Positions 8,260 to 17,174 of a DNA stretch of 64,000 bases are shown piece by piece; within the stretch, counting starts at the first letter, position 1, and each line of letters opens with the position of its first letter. The notes beneath the pieces are model-generated. The model was not told where the DNA came from. It worked only from the letters and a program-made list of their open reading frames with translations, and did no database searches. The stretch comes from Sphaerisporangium perillae (GTDB lineage Bacteria > Actinomycetota > Actinomycetes > Streptosporangiales > Streptosporangiaceae). The translations under genes and the position numbers were made by a program. The stretch lies in the NCBI RefSeq assembly GCF_023276435.1, contig NZ_JALLPO010000026.1, forward strand, positions 1 to 64,000, written 5' to 3'.

Positions 8260-9290
8260 GCGAGTCGCCCGAGCCCTTGCTGTCCGTTCAGGGCCTGGAG
8301 AAGCACTTCCCGATCACCAAGGGGCTGATCAAGCGCCAGGTCGGGGCGGTCAAGGCCGTGGACGGGCTGTCGTTCGACGTCGTCAAGGGCGAGACGCTCG
8401 GCCTGGTGGGGGAGTCGGGGTGTGGCAAGACCACGACCGGCCGCCTGATCACCCGCCTGCTGGAGCCCACCGGCGGGAAGGTCGTCTTCGAGGGCAGGGA
8501 CATCACCCACATGTCCCAGGGCGCCCTGCGGCCGCTGCGCCGCGACATGCAGATGATCTTCCAGGACCCCTACAGCTCGCTCAACCCGCGCCACACCGTG
8601 GGCGCCATCGTGGGCGCGCCGTTCCGCATCCAGGGCGTGAAGACCGAGCACGGCACCAAGAAGGCCGTGCAGGACATCCTGGAGCTGGTCGGGCTCAACC
8701 CCGAGCACTACAACCGCTACCCGCACGAGTTCTCCGGCGGCCAGCGGCAGCGCATCGGCATCGCGAGGACGCTGGCGCTCAAGCCCAAGCTGATCATCGC
8801 CGACGAGCCGGTGTCGGCGCTGGACGTGTCCATCCAGGCCCAGGTCGTGAACCTGCTGGAGGACCTGCAGAACGAGCTCGACCTCACCTATGTCGTGATC
8901 GCGCACGACCTGTCGGTGGTCCGGCACATCAGCGACCGGGTCGCCGTCATGTACCTTGGCAAGATCGTCGAGATCGCCGACCGGCAGGCCCTGTACGAGG
9001 CGCCGATGCACCCGTACACCACGGCGCTCCTGTCGGCCGTGCCCGTCCCCGACGTCAAACGGCGCACCGAGCGCGAGCGCATCCGGCTCCAGGGCGACGT
9101 GCCGAGCCCGCTCAACCCGCCGTCGGCCTGCCGCTTCCACACCCGCTGCTGGAAGGCCCAGGAGATCTGCAAGACCGTGGAGCCGCCCCTCGCGGAGCTG
9201 GCCACCGGCCACCAGGTCGCCTGCCACTTCCCGGAGAACGCCCCGAAGGACGCCGTGCCCGGCGACGCCGGGACCGCCGTCCCCGCCTGA
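8256..9290 (+). CDS. dppF: Peptide ABC transporter ATP-binding protein, DppF/OppF type
   Basis: The 344-residue ATPase has Walker A GESGCGKT, the signature SGGQRQR, Walker [13 protein letters not shown] and the switch His in IAHDLS. The C-terminal Cys-containing extension ([14 protein letters not shown]) is typical of OppF. The GTG at 8256 is chosen because it overlaps the preceding stop (GTGA) and starts directly before the conserved [12 protein letters not shown]. It completes the five-gene importer. The gene converges on the response-regulator gene; the 132 bases between them are rich in GCCGGCC motifs that could form terminator-like hairpins in either direction. Confidence 0.94.
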   Translation: MSESPEPLLSVQGLEKHFPITKGLIKRQVGAVKAVDGLSFDVVKGETLGLVGESGCGKTTTGRLITRLLEPTGGKVVFEGRDITHMSQGALRPLRRDMQMIFQDPYSSLNPRHTVGAIVGAPFRIQGVKTEHGTKKAVQDILELVGLNPEHYNRYPHEFSGGQRQRIGIARTLALKPKLIIADEPVSALDVSIQAQVVNLLEDLQNELDLTYVVIAHDLSVVRHISDRVAVMYLGKIVEIADRQALYEAPMHPYTTALLSAVPVPDVKRRTERERIRLQGDVPSPLNPPSACRFHTRCWKAQEICKTVEPPLAELATGHQVACHFPENAPKDAVPGDAGTAVPA

Positions 9291-9422
9291 CGCGGACCGT
9301 CACGCGGGTACGTGCTCGCATCGCCGTGCCCGCGGCCGGCCCTCCGGCGGTCGGCAGAGCCGGCCTGCGGCGGATGGGAGAGCCGGCCCGCGGTGAAGGG
9401 GGGCCGGCCTCGGGGCGCGCTG

Positions 9423-10106
9423 TCAGGGGATGGCGCCCGGGGTGATCAGACCCGTCTCGTAGGCCAGGACCACGGCCTGCACGCGGTCGCGCAGCGCCAG
9501 CTTGGTCAGCACGTTGCCCACGTGGGTCTTCACGGTCGTCTCGCTGACCACCAGCTCGGCGGCGATCTCGGCGTTGGACATGCCTTTGGCGATGAGCCGC
9601 AGCACCTCCAGCTCGCGCTCGGTCAGCCGGTGGACGCGGGCGGGGGTGGCCTGCTGGTGGGCGGAGGGCAGCCGGCTGGCGAACTTGTCCAGCAGCCGCC
9701 TGGTGACGCTGGGCGCGACGATGGCGTCCCCGGCGGCCACGACCCGGATGGCCTGCACCAGTTCGTCGGGCGGCACGTCCTTCAGCAGGAACCCGCTCGC
9801 GCCGGCGCGCAGCGCCTCGACGATGTACTCGTCCAGGTCGAAGGTGGTCAGGACCAGGACGCGCGGCACGTGGGCGCCGGGGGCGGCCTCGCGCACGATG
9901 CGCCGGGTGGCGTCGATGCCGTCCACGCCGGGCATGCGGATGTCCATGAGGACCACGTCCGGCAGCAGGGCCCGTGACTGGTCCTGCGCCGTGGACCCGT
10001 TGCCCGCCTCACCGACCACCGTGATGTCGGGCTCGGCCTCCAGGATGAGCCGGAAGCCGGTGCGCAGAAGCGGCTGGTCGTCGACCAGCAACACCCTGAT
10101 AGTCAT
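9423..10106 (-). CDS. NarL/LuxR-family response regulator
   Basis: The 227-residue product has a receiver domain (1-120) with the acidic pair LLVDD, phospho-acceptor Asp in VVLMDIRMPG, Thr in VLTTFD and Lys in FLLKDVP. A LuxR-type helix-turn-helix occupies about 160-215 (LTERELEVLRLIAKG, then NAEIAAELVVSETTVKTHV). It binds DNA when phosphorylated by the sensor kinase encoded immediately upstream, whose stop codon lies five bases before this ATG. The start at 10106 precedes the conserved TIRVLLVDDQ. The upstream in-frame extension inside the kinase gene is not used. Target genes are unknown. Confidence 0.93.
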   Translation of the reverse strand: MTIRVLLVDDQPLLRTGFRLILEAEPDITVVGEAGNGSTAQDQSRALLPDVVLMDIRMPGVDGIDATRRIVREAAPGAHVPRVLVLTTFDLDEYIVEALRAGASGFLLKDVPPDELVQAIRVVAAGDAIVAPSVTRRLLDKFASRLPSAHQQATPARVHRLTERELEVLRLIAKGMSNAEIAAELVVSETTVKTHVGNVLTKLALRDRVQAVVLAYETGLITPGAIP

Positions 10107-10111
10107 GTGTG

Positions 10112-11317
10112 TCAGTCCTTGAGGGGGAATCGGGCCCGGACCTCGAATCCGCCCCCCTGTCGTGGGCCGATCCGCAGGATTCCACCATAAAGGGCGACAC
10201 GCTCGCGTATGCCCACCAGACCGTGACCGGGCCGATCCTCCGGGCCACGGGCGAGCCGCCCGTTCCCGCCGCGCCCGTCGTCTTCCACCTGGACCAGGAG
10301 CTCGCCCGGGTCGTGGCGGACGGTCACCCATGCCCGCGCCGCGGGCCCCGCGTGCCGCAGGCTGTTGGTCAGCGCCTCCTGGACCAGGCGGTAGGCGGCC
10401 AGGTCGATGCCCGGGGGGAGCACCTGCCGCTCGCCCTCGATCCAGAGCTGGGCCCGCAGCCCCGCCTCGCGCATCTGGTCGACCAGCACGGGCAGGTCGC
10501 CCATGCCGGGCTGCGGCGCCAGCTCCCCGCTCTCGCCGTCGGTGCGCAGCACCCCGACGATGCCCCGCATCTCCCGCATCGCGGTCCTGCCCATCTCCTC
10601 GATGGCCATCAGGGCGTCCTTGGCGGCCTCCGGGCGGGTGTCCAGCACCTTGCGGGCGGCGGCGGCCTGCACCGTCATCACGCTCACGTGGTGGGCCACC
10701 ACGTCGTGCAGCTCACGGGCGATGCGTGACCGCTCCTCGGCACGGGCGGCCCGCGTGTCGGACTCCCTGGCCCGCTCCAGCCGCTCGGCGCGGTCCACCA
10801 GCTCGGCGAGGTAGGCCCGGCGCAGCCGGACCGAGCGCCCCACCACCCACACGGCCAGCGCCACCACGGCGACCACCGTCTGCTGGGGCCAGCCGCCCGG
10901 GTCGTGCGCCAGGATCAGGGAGGTGACGTAGGCGAAGGAAGCGACCGCGGCGGCCACGAGGCTGAGCGCAAGGCCGCGGTAGGCCGCCACGGTGTAGAGC
11001 AGGATGAGCGACACCAGCCCGGTGAGCCCGCCGTCGTAGTTCAGCGCGGCCAGGGCGATCTGCGGGAGTTCGGCGAGCCAGAGGAGGACGAACGGCCAGC
11101 GTCTGCGCAGCGCCAGCGGCAGGCACGTCAGCGTGATGAGGGCGAGGCTCAGGGCGTCCGCCGCCCTGATCGGGCCGTGCCCGGCGGAGGGGGTGCCGGT
11201 GCCGGCGAGGACGGCGGTGGTGATCGACAGCCCCGTCAGGACCAGCGCGAGAGCCGAGTCGCCGACCACGGGATGGGTTCTCAACCAAGCTCGCGGACTG
11301 CCGGGGGTGGTGCGCAC
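10112..11317 (-). CDS. Sensor histidine kinase, HisKA_3 (NarX/DesK-like) type
   Basis: The 401-residue membrane kinase has about six hydrophobic segments in residues 20-165, with short loops and no large sensor domain. A coiled coil follows, then the HisKA_3 dimerisation helix with the phospho-acceptor His in ARELHDVVAHHVS (about 205). The ATPase N box is LVQEALTNSLRHAG, and the G2 box is GHGLVGIRERVALYGG. The GTG start at 11317 gives a typical short cytoplasmic N-terminus; its ribosome site (TTGAGAG) is weak. It forms a two-gene operon with the response regulator. In this family the signal is often membrane or cell-wall stress, but nothing here specifies it. Confidence 0.92.
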   Translation of the reverse strand: MRTTPGSPRAWLRTHPVVGDSALALVLTGLSITTAVLAGTGTPSAGHGPIRAADALSLALITLTCLPLALRRRWPFVLLWLAELPQIALAALNYDGGLTGLVSLILLYTVAAYRGLALSLVAAAVASFAYVTSLILAHDPGGWPQQTVVAVVALAVWVVGRSVRLRRAYLAELVDRAERLERARESDTRAARAEERSRIARELHDVVAHHVSVMTVQAAAARKVLDTRPEAAKDALMAIEEMGRTAMREMRGIVGVLRTDGESGELAPQPGMGDLPVLVDQMREAGLRAQLWIEGERQVLPPGIDLAAYRLVQEALTNSLRHAGPAARAWVTVRHDPGELLVQVEDDGRGGNGRLARGPEDRPGHGLVGIRERVALYGGILRIGPRQGGGFEVRARFPLKD

Positions 11318-11492
11318 CCTCTCAATTTAGGACGTCTTCGCTGCCCGCCACCCTGCTGAGGATGGATATCGTCCTCATCCCGCGGAAGGACGCGCGGGCG
11401 TGTTCCGGCGGCGGGCGCGCGTTCAGGCGGCGGGGAGCCGCCAGGACGAAGCTCCTGCCGCCGTCCGGGCCCAGGCGCGCCCACAACGGATC

Positions 11493-11681
11493 ATGGGGGT
11501 CAAGCGCTACAACCACCCCATCGTCGGGCGGATAACCCTCACCTATCACACGCTGGCGCTTGCGGAGGGACCCGAGCAGACCCTGTACGTCTACACCACC
11601 GAGCCGGGGTCGCCGTCGGCCGAGGGCCTGCGGCTGCTGGCCAAGTGGATCGAAGAGGGCAACATCCCACCCGTTCGCTAG
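11493..11681 (+). pseudogene. Remnant of an MmyB-type XRE regulator, C-terminal fragment
   Basis: Residues from the ATG at 11493 (GVKRYNHPIVGRITLTYHTL, then LYVYTTEPGSPSAEGLRLLAKW) match the end of the MmyB-like ligand-binding domain found at the C-terminus of many actinobacterial XRE regulators. The N-terminal helix-turn-helix and the first two thirds of the domain are missing. The preceding 90 bases are open in frame but do not resemble the family. I therefore call it a truncated gene. It sits next to an unrelated intact helix-turn-helix/DUF397 pair. It could still be translated as a 62-residue peptide. Confidence 0.65.
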
Positions 11682-11729
11682 ATGCGGTCCGTACGGCCAC
11701 GCGGGTGCCCGTACGGACCGGGCGCCGGG

Positions 11730-11945
11730 TCAGATGCCGAAGAGGCCCTCCTTGACGCCGTGGCGGAAGCGGGTCCACTCACTGGCCGCGAAGACCAGTG
11801 CGGGGCCGGCCGGATGCTTGCTGTCGCGTACGCCGACCCGCCCGCCGGACAGGCGGGCGATCTCGACACAGTTGCCGCCGCTGCTCCCGGAATAGGGGGA
11901 CTTGAACCATGCCGCTTCGCGTAGCTCGTCCTTCAGATGGTCCAT
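11730..11945 (-). CDS. DUF397 domain protein
   Basis: The 71-residue product matches DUF397 along its whole length. The characteristic pattern is W-x-KS-x-YSG-x-x-G-x-NCVE (WFKSPYSGSSGGNCVEIA), then VRDSK and the late W-x-x-F (SEWTRFRHGVKEGLF). These small proteins nearly always lie beside an XRE regulator with DUF5753, and some act as its antagonist. Its start overlaps the end of the regulator gene by 13 bases, so the two are translationally linked. The genes resemble the WhiJ/AbaA-like families of developmental regulation, but this copy's role is unknown. Confidence 0.92.
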   Translation of the reverse strand: MDHLKDELREAAWFKSPYSGSSGGNCVEIARLSGGRVGVRDSKHPAGPALVFAASEWTRFRHGVKEGLFGI

Positions 11946-12757
11946 CGCTCAATCGTCTCCCTGATCAACTCGAGCGACGCGCGCTGGGGGAGCGCCTCAG
12001 CGCGGATCACTTCGTACCTCACGGTGAGCTCTTCGACCTCCGCCGCCCGCTCGACGACCTGGCCGTGACCCGCGGATTCGAGGTACACGGTATCGGGCAG
12101 GCCGCGGGTCTGGGCGATAATGAACCCCCCTTCGAGACCGGTGGTGGAGAACGCGCTGAGGGGAAGGATCTGGATGGTGACGCAGGGCAGGGCGCCGGCC
12201 TCGAGCAGGCGATCGAGCTGCGCCGCCATCACCCGCGCGCTGCCGATCGGCCGGTGCAGCACCGCCTCGTCGAGCACCGCCCATAACATGGGCGGCTCCG
12301 GGCGCTCAAAGATGCGCTGGCGGTCCATGCGGGCCGTCACCTGCTCCTCGACCTCCTCGGGGGTCACCCGGGGCTCTCCGAGCAGGATCGCGCGGGCGTA
12401 CTCCTCGGTCTGGAGCAGCCCGGGCACGACGAGCGGCTCCCAGGTGTGCAGCGTGCCGGCCTCGCGCTCCACCTCCAGCCAGGGACGGAACCAGGGCGGG
12501 GTGGACGCGCGGTTGATGAACGGCCACAGCCTGATCAGGGCGCCGTCGAGTTGCAGGGCCTTGTCGCAGCGCTCGGCGAAATCGCGTGATGGGCTGCGCC
12601 TGGCGTTCTCCACCATGCCCACCAGGGCCACGGAGAAGCAGATCTTCTGCGCGAGCTGGTCCATCGTCCAGCCGGCCGTGGTGCGGTGCCGTCGCAGCTC
12701 ATAGCCGAAGAGTGCCTGGGCGGAGGCAGCCGGGTCGAGCTCTCGGGGGGCGGGCAT
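11933..12757 (-). CDS. XRE-family regulator with DUF5753 domain
   Basis: The 274-residue product has an N-terminal helix-turn-helix (about 16-70; LRRHRTTAGWTMDQLAQKI, VALVGMVENARRSPS) and a DUF5753 effector domain (about 90-265; begins near WFRPWLEVEREAGTLHTWEP and LVVPGLLQTEEYARAI). The ATG at 12757 has GGAG five bases upstream. It forms a cistron pair with the DUF397 gene downstream. Paralogues of this pair are numerous in actinomycetes and influence development and antibiotic production; its target is not predictable. The 240-base gap to the rightward gene at 12998 holds its promoter. Confidence 0.92.
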   Translation of the reverse strand: MPAPRELDPAASAQALFGYELRRHRTTAGWTMDQLAQKICFSVALVGMVENARRSPSRDFAERCDKALQLDGALIRLWPFINRASTPPWFRPWLEVEREAGTLHTWEPLVVPGLLQTEEYARAILLGEPRVTPEEVEEQVTARMDRQRIFERPEPPMLWAVLDEAVLHRPIGSARVMAAQLDRLLEAGALPCVTIQILPLSAFSTTGLEGGFIIAQTRGLPDTVYLESAGHGQVVERAAEVEELTVRYEVIRAEALPQRASLELIRETIERWTI

Positions 12758-12997
12758 CCTGGCTCCGTTCGTCGGGTGCTACGACTCTCCTAACGTCTTC
12801 CACAAGTCTTTACACACAAAGTGTCGGATACGCAATGGAGGCGGATGGGTACCGTTCGTAGTCGCCGGGCGGCAGTCTGGAAGAGGCGAGCGGGCGATGG
12901 CCGGGTGAACGGCGGAGGCGATGACGAACATGCCACAGCATCATCGTGAGCGTGCGGGCGGACGGAGTCCAGTGCGGCGAGGAGCGGGGGGCGGCCG

Positions 12998-13240
12998 GTG
13001 ATCTACTCCGCACATGAGCACGCCGAGATCCCCGAGGGGCAGCGGCACGCCAACCTGGAGACCGTGAGACGCGTGCGCGAGACGGTGTCGGAGTTGGTGG
13101 GCGCCGAGCGCCGCCGGCGGCAGGCCGCGGGGTTGATCATCTCCTGGAGCCTCGACCGGCAGCAACTCGACGAGGCGGCGGCCGCGCTCGGCCTGCCGCC
13201 CCTGCAGGACGAGGAGTGGCAGGCCGTCAGCGGGGAATGA
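12998..13240 (+). CDS. Small helical protein of unknown function
   Basis: The 80-residue product is charged and predicted mostly helical: an acidic-basic N-terminal helix (LETVRRVRETVSELVGAERRRRQ) and a second Ala/Leu-rich helix (DRQQLDEAAAALGLPPL) with an acidic tail. There is no signal peptide or membrane segment. The GTG at 12998 is preceded by a G run and GAGGAG. I do not recognise the family. Codon third positions are G or C throughout, which supports real coding. It converges on the RecB-like nuclease gene, whose stop is 12 bases away. Confidence 0.62.
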   Translation: MIYSAHEHAEIPEGQRHANLETVRRVRETVSELVGAERRRRQAAGLIISWSLDRQQLDEAAAALGLPPLQDEEWQAVSGE

Positions 13241-13252
13241 GGGCCGCCGCGG

Positions 13253-14113
13253 TCAGAGCTCGTCGGTGGCGGCGCGGCGGGAGCCGCGGGTGGTGTCGCC
13301 GGGGCGGCGGTCGGGGACCGGCGGGGGAGTGCCGCCCCACTCGGGGCACAGGGCCTGGTAATCGCACCAATCGCAGAGTTTGCTGCGGCGGGCGCGCCAC
13401 TCACGGGTGGTGAGCGACCGCTCGATGGCCTCCCAGAGCGCCTGCACCTTGCGCTCGGTGGCCCGCAGGTCGGCCTCGTCGGGGGCGTAACGGACGATCT
13501 CGCCGTTGCCGAGGTACATCAGCTGGAGCAGCCGGGGCACCGTGCCGCGCAGGCGCCACAGGACCAGGGCGTAGAACTTCATCTGGAACAGCGCCTTGGC
13601 CTCGAAGTCGCGGCCCGGCGCGCTGCCGGTCTTGTAGTCGACCACGCGCACGTCGCCGGTGGGCGCCACGTCGAGCCGGTCGATGTAGCCCCGCAGCATC
13701 AGCCCGCTGTCGAGCACCGCCTCGACGTAGAGCTCCCGCTGGGCGGGCTCCAGGCGGCGGGGATCCTCCAGGGCGAAGTAGCGTTCGAGCATCTGCCGCG
13801 CCTGGCCGATCCAGCGCTCGTGCTCGGTGTCGTCCTCGAACAGCGTCGAGTATTCGGGCGACCGCTCCAGCAGGCGGGACCACTGCGGGTCGAGCAGGGC
13901 CTGCGCCGAGGCGACGGTGCGCTCGTCGGCCGGCAGGTCGTACAGCCGCTCCAGCACCGCGTGGACGAGCGTGCCGCGCACGGCGGCGGGTGAGGGCCGC
14001 TCGGGCAGCTGGTCGATCACGCGGAAGCGGTAGAGCAGCGGACATGTCATGAAGTCACCCGCGCGGGAGGGAGAGAGGGTGCCGATGATCGCGGGCGGCT
14101 CCGAAATGCTCAT
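13253..14113 (-). CDS. RecB-family PD-(D/E)XK nuclease with putative Fe-S cluster
   Basis: The 286-residue product has the RecB/Cas4-like nuclease fold. GTLVHAVLE supplies the early His, GYIDRLD and VVDYKTG supply the catalytic Asp, Asp and Lys, and a later QMKFYAL motif follows. Four cysteines fit a 4Fe-4S staple: one near the N-terminus (MTCPLLYRF) and three near the C-terminus (LCDWCDYQALC). In many actinobacteria a gene of this family precedes the M50 protease, trmI and the proteasome genes, as it does here, divergently. The role is probably DNA repair. The ATG at 14113 lacks a clear ribosome site, and TACAGT a few bases upstream suggests a possible leaderless transcript. Confidence 0.9.
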   Translation of the reverse strand: MSISEPPAIIGTLSPSRAGDFMTCPLLYRFRVIDQLPERPSPAAVRGTLVHAVLERLYDLPADERTVASAQALLDPQWSRLLERSPEYSTLFEDDTEHERWIGQARQMLERYFALEDPRRLEPAQRELYVEAVLDSGLMLRGYIDRLDVAPTGDVRVVDYKTGSAPGRDFEAKALFQMKFYALVLWRLRGTVPRLLQLMYLGNGEIVRYAPDEADLRATERKVQALWEAIERSLTTREWRARRSKLCDWCDYQALCPEWGGTPPPVPDRRPGDTTRGSRRAATDEL

Positions 14114-14226
14114 GCCGGAACTGTAGGTCAGCCCGCCGACACTTTAGGCCGAAGGCGTGCACGTGATCGGCCGTACATCCCTCCAGGGCGCGTAGCATCG
14201 AGGCACAAGGAGGGAAGACGACAATC

Positions 14227-15363
14227 ATGAGCACCCAGACCCCGCAACGCCCCGCGTCTCCTGGGCTGCGCATGGGAAGGCCTTTCGGCATCCCCGTCTA
14301 CGTCTCGCCGACCTGGCTGATCGTCGCGGCGTTCATCACCTACACCTTCCAGCCCGTGGTGGCGAACAGCCTGCCCGGCAGGGGCACGCTCACCACCTAC
14401 CTGGTCGCCTTCGTGTTCGCCGTCTTCCTGTACGTCTCGGTGCTGCTCCACGAGCTCGCGCACTGCGTGATGGCCCGCTATTTCGGGCTTCCGGTGCGCC
14501 GTATCACCCTCTACCTCCTCGGCGGGGTCTCCGAGATCGAGCGCGAGCCCGAGACGCCGGCCAGGGAGTTCCTGGTGGCCTTCGTGGGCCCGCTGCTCTC
14601 GCTGGGCCTGGCCGGGATCGGCTTCGCCGCGAGCATGGTCATCCCCGAGCAGACCATCCTGCACGTCCTGGTCTGGCAGCTCTGGTTCTCCAACGCCATC
14701 GTCGGGGTGTTCAACCTGCTGCCCGGCCTGCCGCTCGACGGCGGCCGCATGCTGCGCGCGGGTGTGTGGAAGCTCACCCGCAACCCCATCACCGGCACGG
14801 CGGCCGCCGCCTGGTTCGGCCGGGGGCTGGCCGTCGCCCTGGTCGTCGGCACGCTGGGGCTGTCGCTGCTGCCCGGTCAGGAGCCCGACTGGGGTTCGCT
14901 GCTCTGGTCGGTGCTGCTGGCCTCGTTCATCTGGGTCGGGGCCAGCCAGTCGCTGCAGGTGGCCAAGGTGCGCGCCCGCATGCCGCAGCTTCAGGCCCGC
15001 ACGCTCGCCAGGCGGGCCATCCCCGTCACCCCCGAGGTGCCGCTGGCCGAGGCCATGCGGCGGGCCCGCGAGGCGCAGGCCGGCGCCATGGTGGTCGTCG
15101 ACCACGACGGGCACCCCACCGCGATCGTCAACGAGGCGGCCGTGGCCGCCACGCCCGAGCACCGGCGCCCCTGGGTGACCGTCGGCTCGCTGTCCCGCAC
15201 CCTGGAGCCGTCGCTGGTGCTCCCGGCCGACCTGGCGGGCGAATCCCTGATCGACGCCATGCGCGAGGCCCCCTCCGGGGAGTACCTCCTGGTGGAGCGC
15301 GGCGGTGACGTCTACGGCGTCCTGGTCACCGCGGACGTGAACCGCGTCTTCTCCGGGGTCTGA
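14227..15363 (+). CDS. M50-family site-2 protease with CBS domains
   Basis: The 378-residue intramembrane metalloprotease has the zinc motif HELAH at 75-79 and the third ligand in LDGGR (Asp171). Membrane segments flank both (about 28-48, 58-80, 108-132, 140-160, 195-215 and 222-240). The C-terminal 130 residues form a CBS pair (AIPVTPEVPLAEAMRRAREA onwards) that may sense adenylates. It resembles actinobacterial Rip3-type proteases, which cut membrane-anchored regulators such as anti-sigma factors. AAGGAGG lies 14 to 8 bases before the ATG. It is divergent from the nuclease gene and is the usual left neighbour of trmI, from which it is separated here by 11.5 kb. Confidence 0.93.
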   Translation: MSTQTPQRPASPGLRMGRPFGIPVYVSPTWLIVAAFITYTFQPVVANSLPGRGTLTTYLVAFVFAVFLYVSVLLHELAHCVMARYFGLPVRRITLYLLGGVSEIEREPETPAREFLVAFVGPLLSLGLAGIGFAASMVIPEQTILHVLVWQLWFSNAIVGVFNLLPGLPLDGGRMLRAGVWKLTRNPITGTAAAAWFGRGLAVALVVGTLGLSLLPGQEPDWGSLLWSVLLASFIWVGASQSLQVAKVRARMPQLQARTLARRAIPVTPEVPLAEAMRRAREAQAGAMVVVDHDGHPTAIVNEAAVAATPEHRRPWVTVGSLSRTLEPSLVLPADLAGESLIDAMREAPSGEYLLVERGGDVYGVLVTADVNRVFSGV

Positions 15364-15607
15364 CCCGCCCGGCGTCGAAGCGGGCGGCTCCTCGCCGGGT
15401 GCCCGCCGGACTTCCCTGACATAAGGCCGACCGCCGGATGATGCGTCCAGGCGAACCTCAGGTGCCGGTCAGGCGTCTGATCAGTGGCGCACGCCACGGG
15501 GGCCGGCCGGGAACACGCAGGGGAAGATCTCCCGCTATGTCCCACTCGTCTTCCGCGCGGGCCCACACTACTGTTCTGATCAGCCGATCAGTGTTCGTCG
15601 GCCAGGC

Positions 15608-17161
15608 ATGTTAGGAACGTTCGCATTGGCTACGCCTCAAACACCCCCCGCCACTGGTGATCTCACCCCGGAGCTGCTCGGCGCGCCCGAGTGGAGTGAT
15701 CAGATGGTCGCCGCGGCGGGCATCCCCATGTACGACATCCCCTTCCTGTCCGTGGGCGGCGGGATCGGGTCGTTCGTCACGCTCGACTACCTGCGCGTCT
15801 ACGGGGTCCCCACCTCCCAGATGCGCGTCGTGTCGAACATCGACCACCCGTGGCAGACCTACGAGTTCCTCACCAGATGCTCGCAGATCCCCAGGCCCGA
15901 GCGCATCCGCTCCGACTCCTCCTCGCGGCCCGACAACCTGTGGGGCTTCCCGTCCTACGCCCTGGAGGAGGCCTGGCGCGAGAAGAACCCCCTCTTCCTC
16001 TTCCAGATCGCGACCGAGCCCATCCTCAACGACTACTGGACGCCCCGGGCCGGCACGGTGTTCCGCAACCTGGAGCGCGAGGCCAAGCGCATCAACTACT
16101 GGGACATGCTGGTCAAGGGCCAGGTCCGCATGGTCCGCCGCAGGGCGGGCGGCGGCTACTTCACGGTGGTGACGCCGCCGGAGGGCACGGCGCCCACCAA
16201 GCGCATCGTCTTCCGGTCCCGCTTCGTGCACATCGCCATCGGCTACCCCGGCCTGAAGTTCCTGCCCGACCTGCAGGAGTTCCGCCAGAAGCACGGCGAC
16301 TACCAGCACGTGGTGAACGCCTACGAGCCGCACGAGCAGGTCTACGAGTTCCTCAAGACCCGCCCCGGCACCGTGGTGATCCGCGGCGGCGGCATCGTCG
16401 CCTCCCGCGTGCTCCAGCGGCTGTTCGACGACCGCGAGAAGTTCGGGCTGCAGACGCAGATCATCCACATCTTCCGCACGTTCGTCACCGGCTCCCACGG
16501 CCCGCACATCTGGTCCAGGCGCAAGGGCGGCGACGGCTGGGCCTACCAGGGCTTCAACTATCCCAAGTCGGTGTGGGGCGGCCAGCTCAAGGCCGAGATG
16601 CGCAAGCTCGAGGGGCCCGCCCGCGCCCAGAAGTACAAGGAGATGGGCGGCACCAACACCCCCTGGCGCCGGCACTGGCAGGAGCAGATGCGCGCCGGGC
16701 GCAGTGGCGGCTACTACCACGCCGTCCAGGGCACCGTCGAGCGCGTCGAGCGCGCCCCCGACGGGCGCATGCTGAGCTACGTGCGCAGCAAGGACGGCAC
16801 CGTCCGCGAGCCCGTCTCCGACTACATCATCGACTGCACGGGGCTCGAGGCCGACATCGCCGAGCACCGGATCTTCGCCGACCTGCTGCGGTTCGGCGGG
16901 GCCTACCGCAACCCGGTCGGGCGCCTTGAGGTCGAGCGCCACTTCGAGATCAAGGGCACCGCCAGCGGCGACGGAGCGCTCTACGCCTCCGGTTCGGCCA
17001 CCCTCGGCGGCTACTTCCCCGGCGTCGACACCTTCCTCGGCCTGCAGATCGCGGCCCAGGAGATCGCCGACGACCTGTCGAGGCGCGGGTTCTGCCGCAA
17101 GATGGGCCCGCTGCGCTCGACCTCCCAGTGGTTCAAGTGGGCTTTCAACAAGGCCGTCTAA
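15608..17161 (+). CDS. FAD/NAD(P)-binding oxidoreductase of unknown substrate
   Basis: The 517-residue product has two dinucleotide-binding glycine motifs: GGGIGS at 50-55 and GGGIVASR near 259-266. It also has a late motif that fits FAD contact (YASGSATLGGYFPGVDTFLGLQIAA), in a flavoprotein monooxygenase or lysine/ornithine N-hydroxylase-like arrangement. No signal peptide is seen. The ATG at 15608 has TTA as its second codon and a poor ribosome site; the in-frame TTG at 15626 has AGGAA nine bases upstream and would exclude the TTA. It is followed 13 bases later by a small membrane protein gene and then an FHA gene in GTGA overlap, so these three form an operon. The reaction is unknown. Confidence 0.8.
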   Translation: MLGTFALATPQTPPATGDLTPELLGAPEWSDQMVAAAGIPMYDIPFLSVGGGIGSFVTLDYLRVYGVPTSQMRVVSNIDHPWQTYEFLTRCSQIPRPERIRSDSSSRPDNLWGFPSYALEEAWREKNPLFLFQIATEPILNDYWTPRAGTVFRNLEREAKRINYWDMLVKGQVRMVRRRAGGGYFTVVTPPEGTAPTKRIVFRSRFVHIAIGYPGLKFLPDLQEFRQKHGDYQHVVNAYEPHEQVYEFLKTRPGTVVIRGGGIVASRVLQRLFDDREKFGLQTQIIHIFRTFVTGSHGPHIWSRRKGGDGWAYQGFNYPKSVWGGQLKAEMRKLEGPARAQKYKEMGGTNTPWRRHWQEQMRAGRSGGYYHAVQGTVERVERAPDGRMLSYVRSKDGTVREPVSDYIIDCTGLEADIAEHRIFADLLRFGGAYRNPVGRLEVERHFEIKGTASGDGALYASGSATLGGYFPGVDTFLGLQIAAQEIADDLSRRGFCRKMGPLRSTSQWFKWAFNKAV

Positions 17162-17174
17162 GGAGACTCCCCCC

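Noticed and set aside
11400-11492. N-terminal part of the MmyB-like frame as real coding sequence
   Set aside because: The 31 residues before 11493 are Arg/Ala-rich and do not match the family, so I counted only the matching part.
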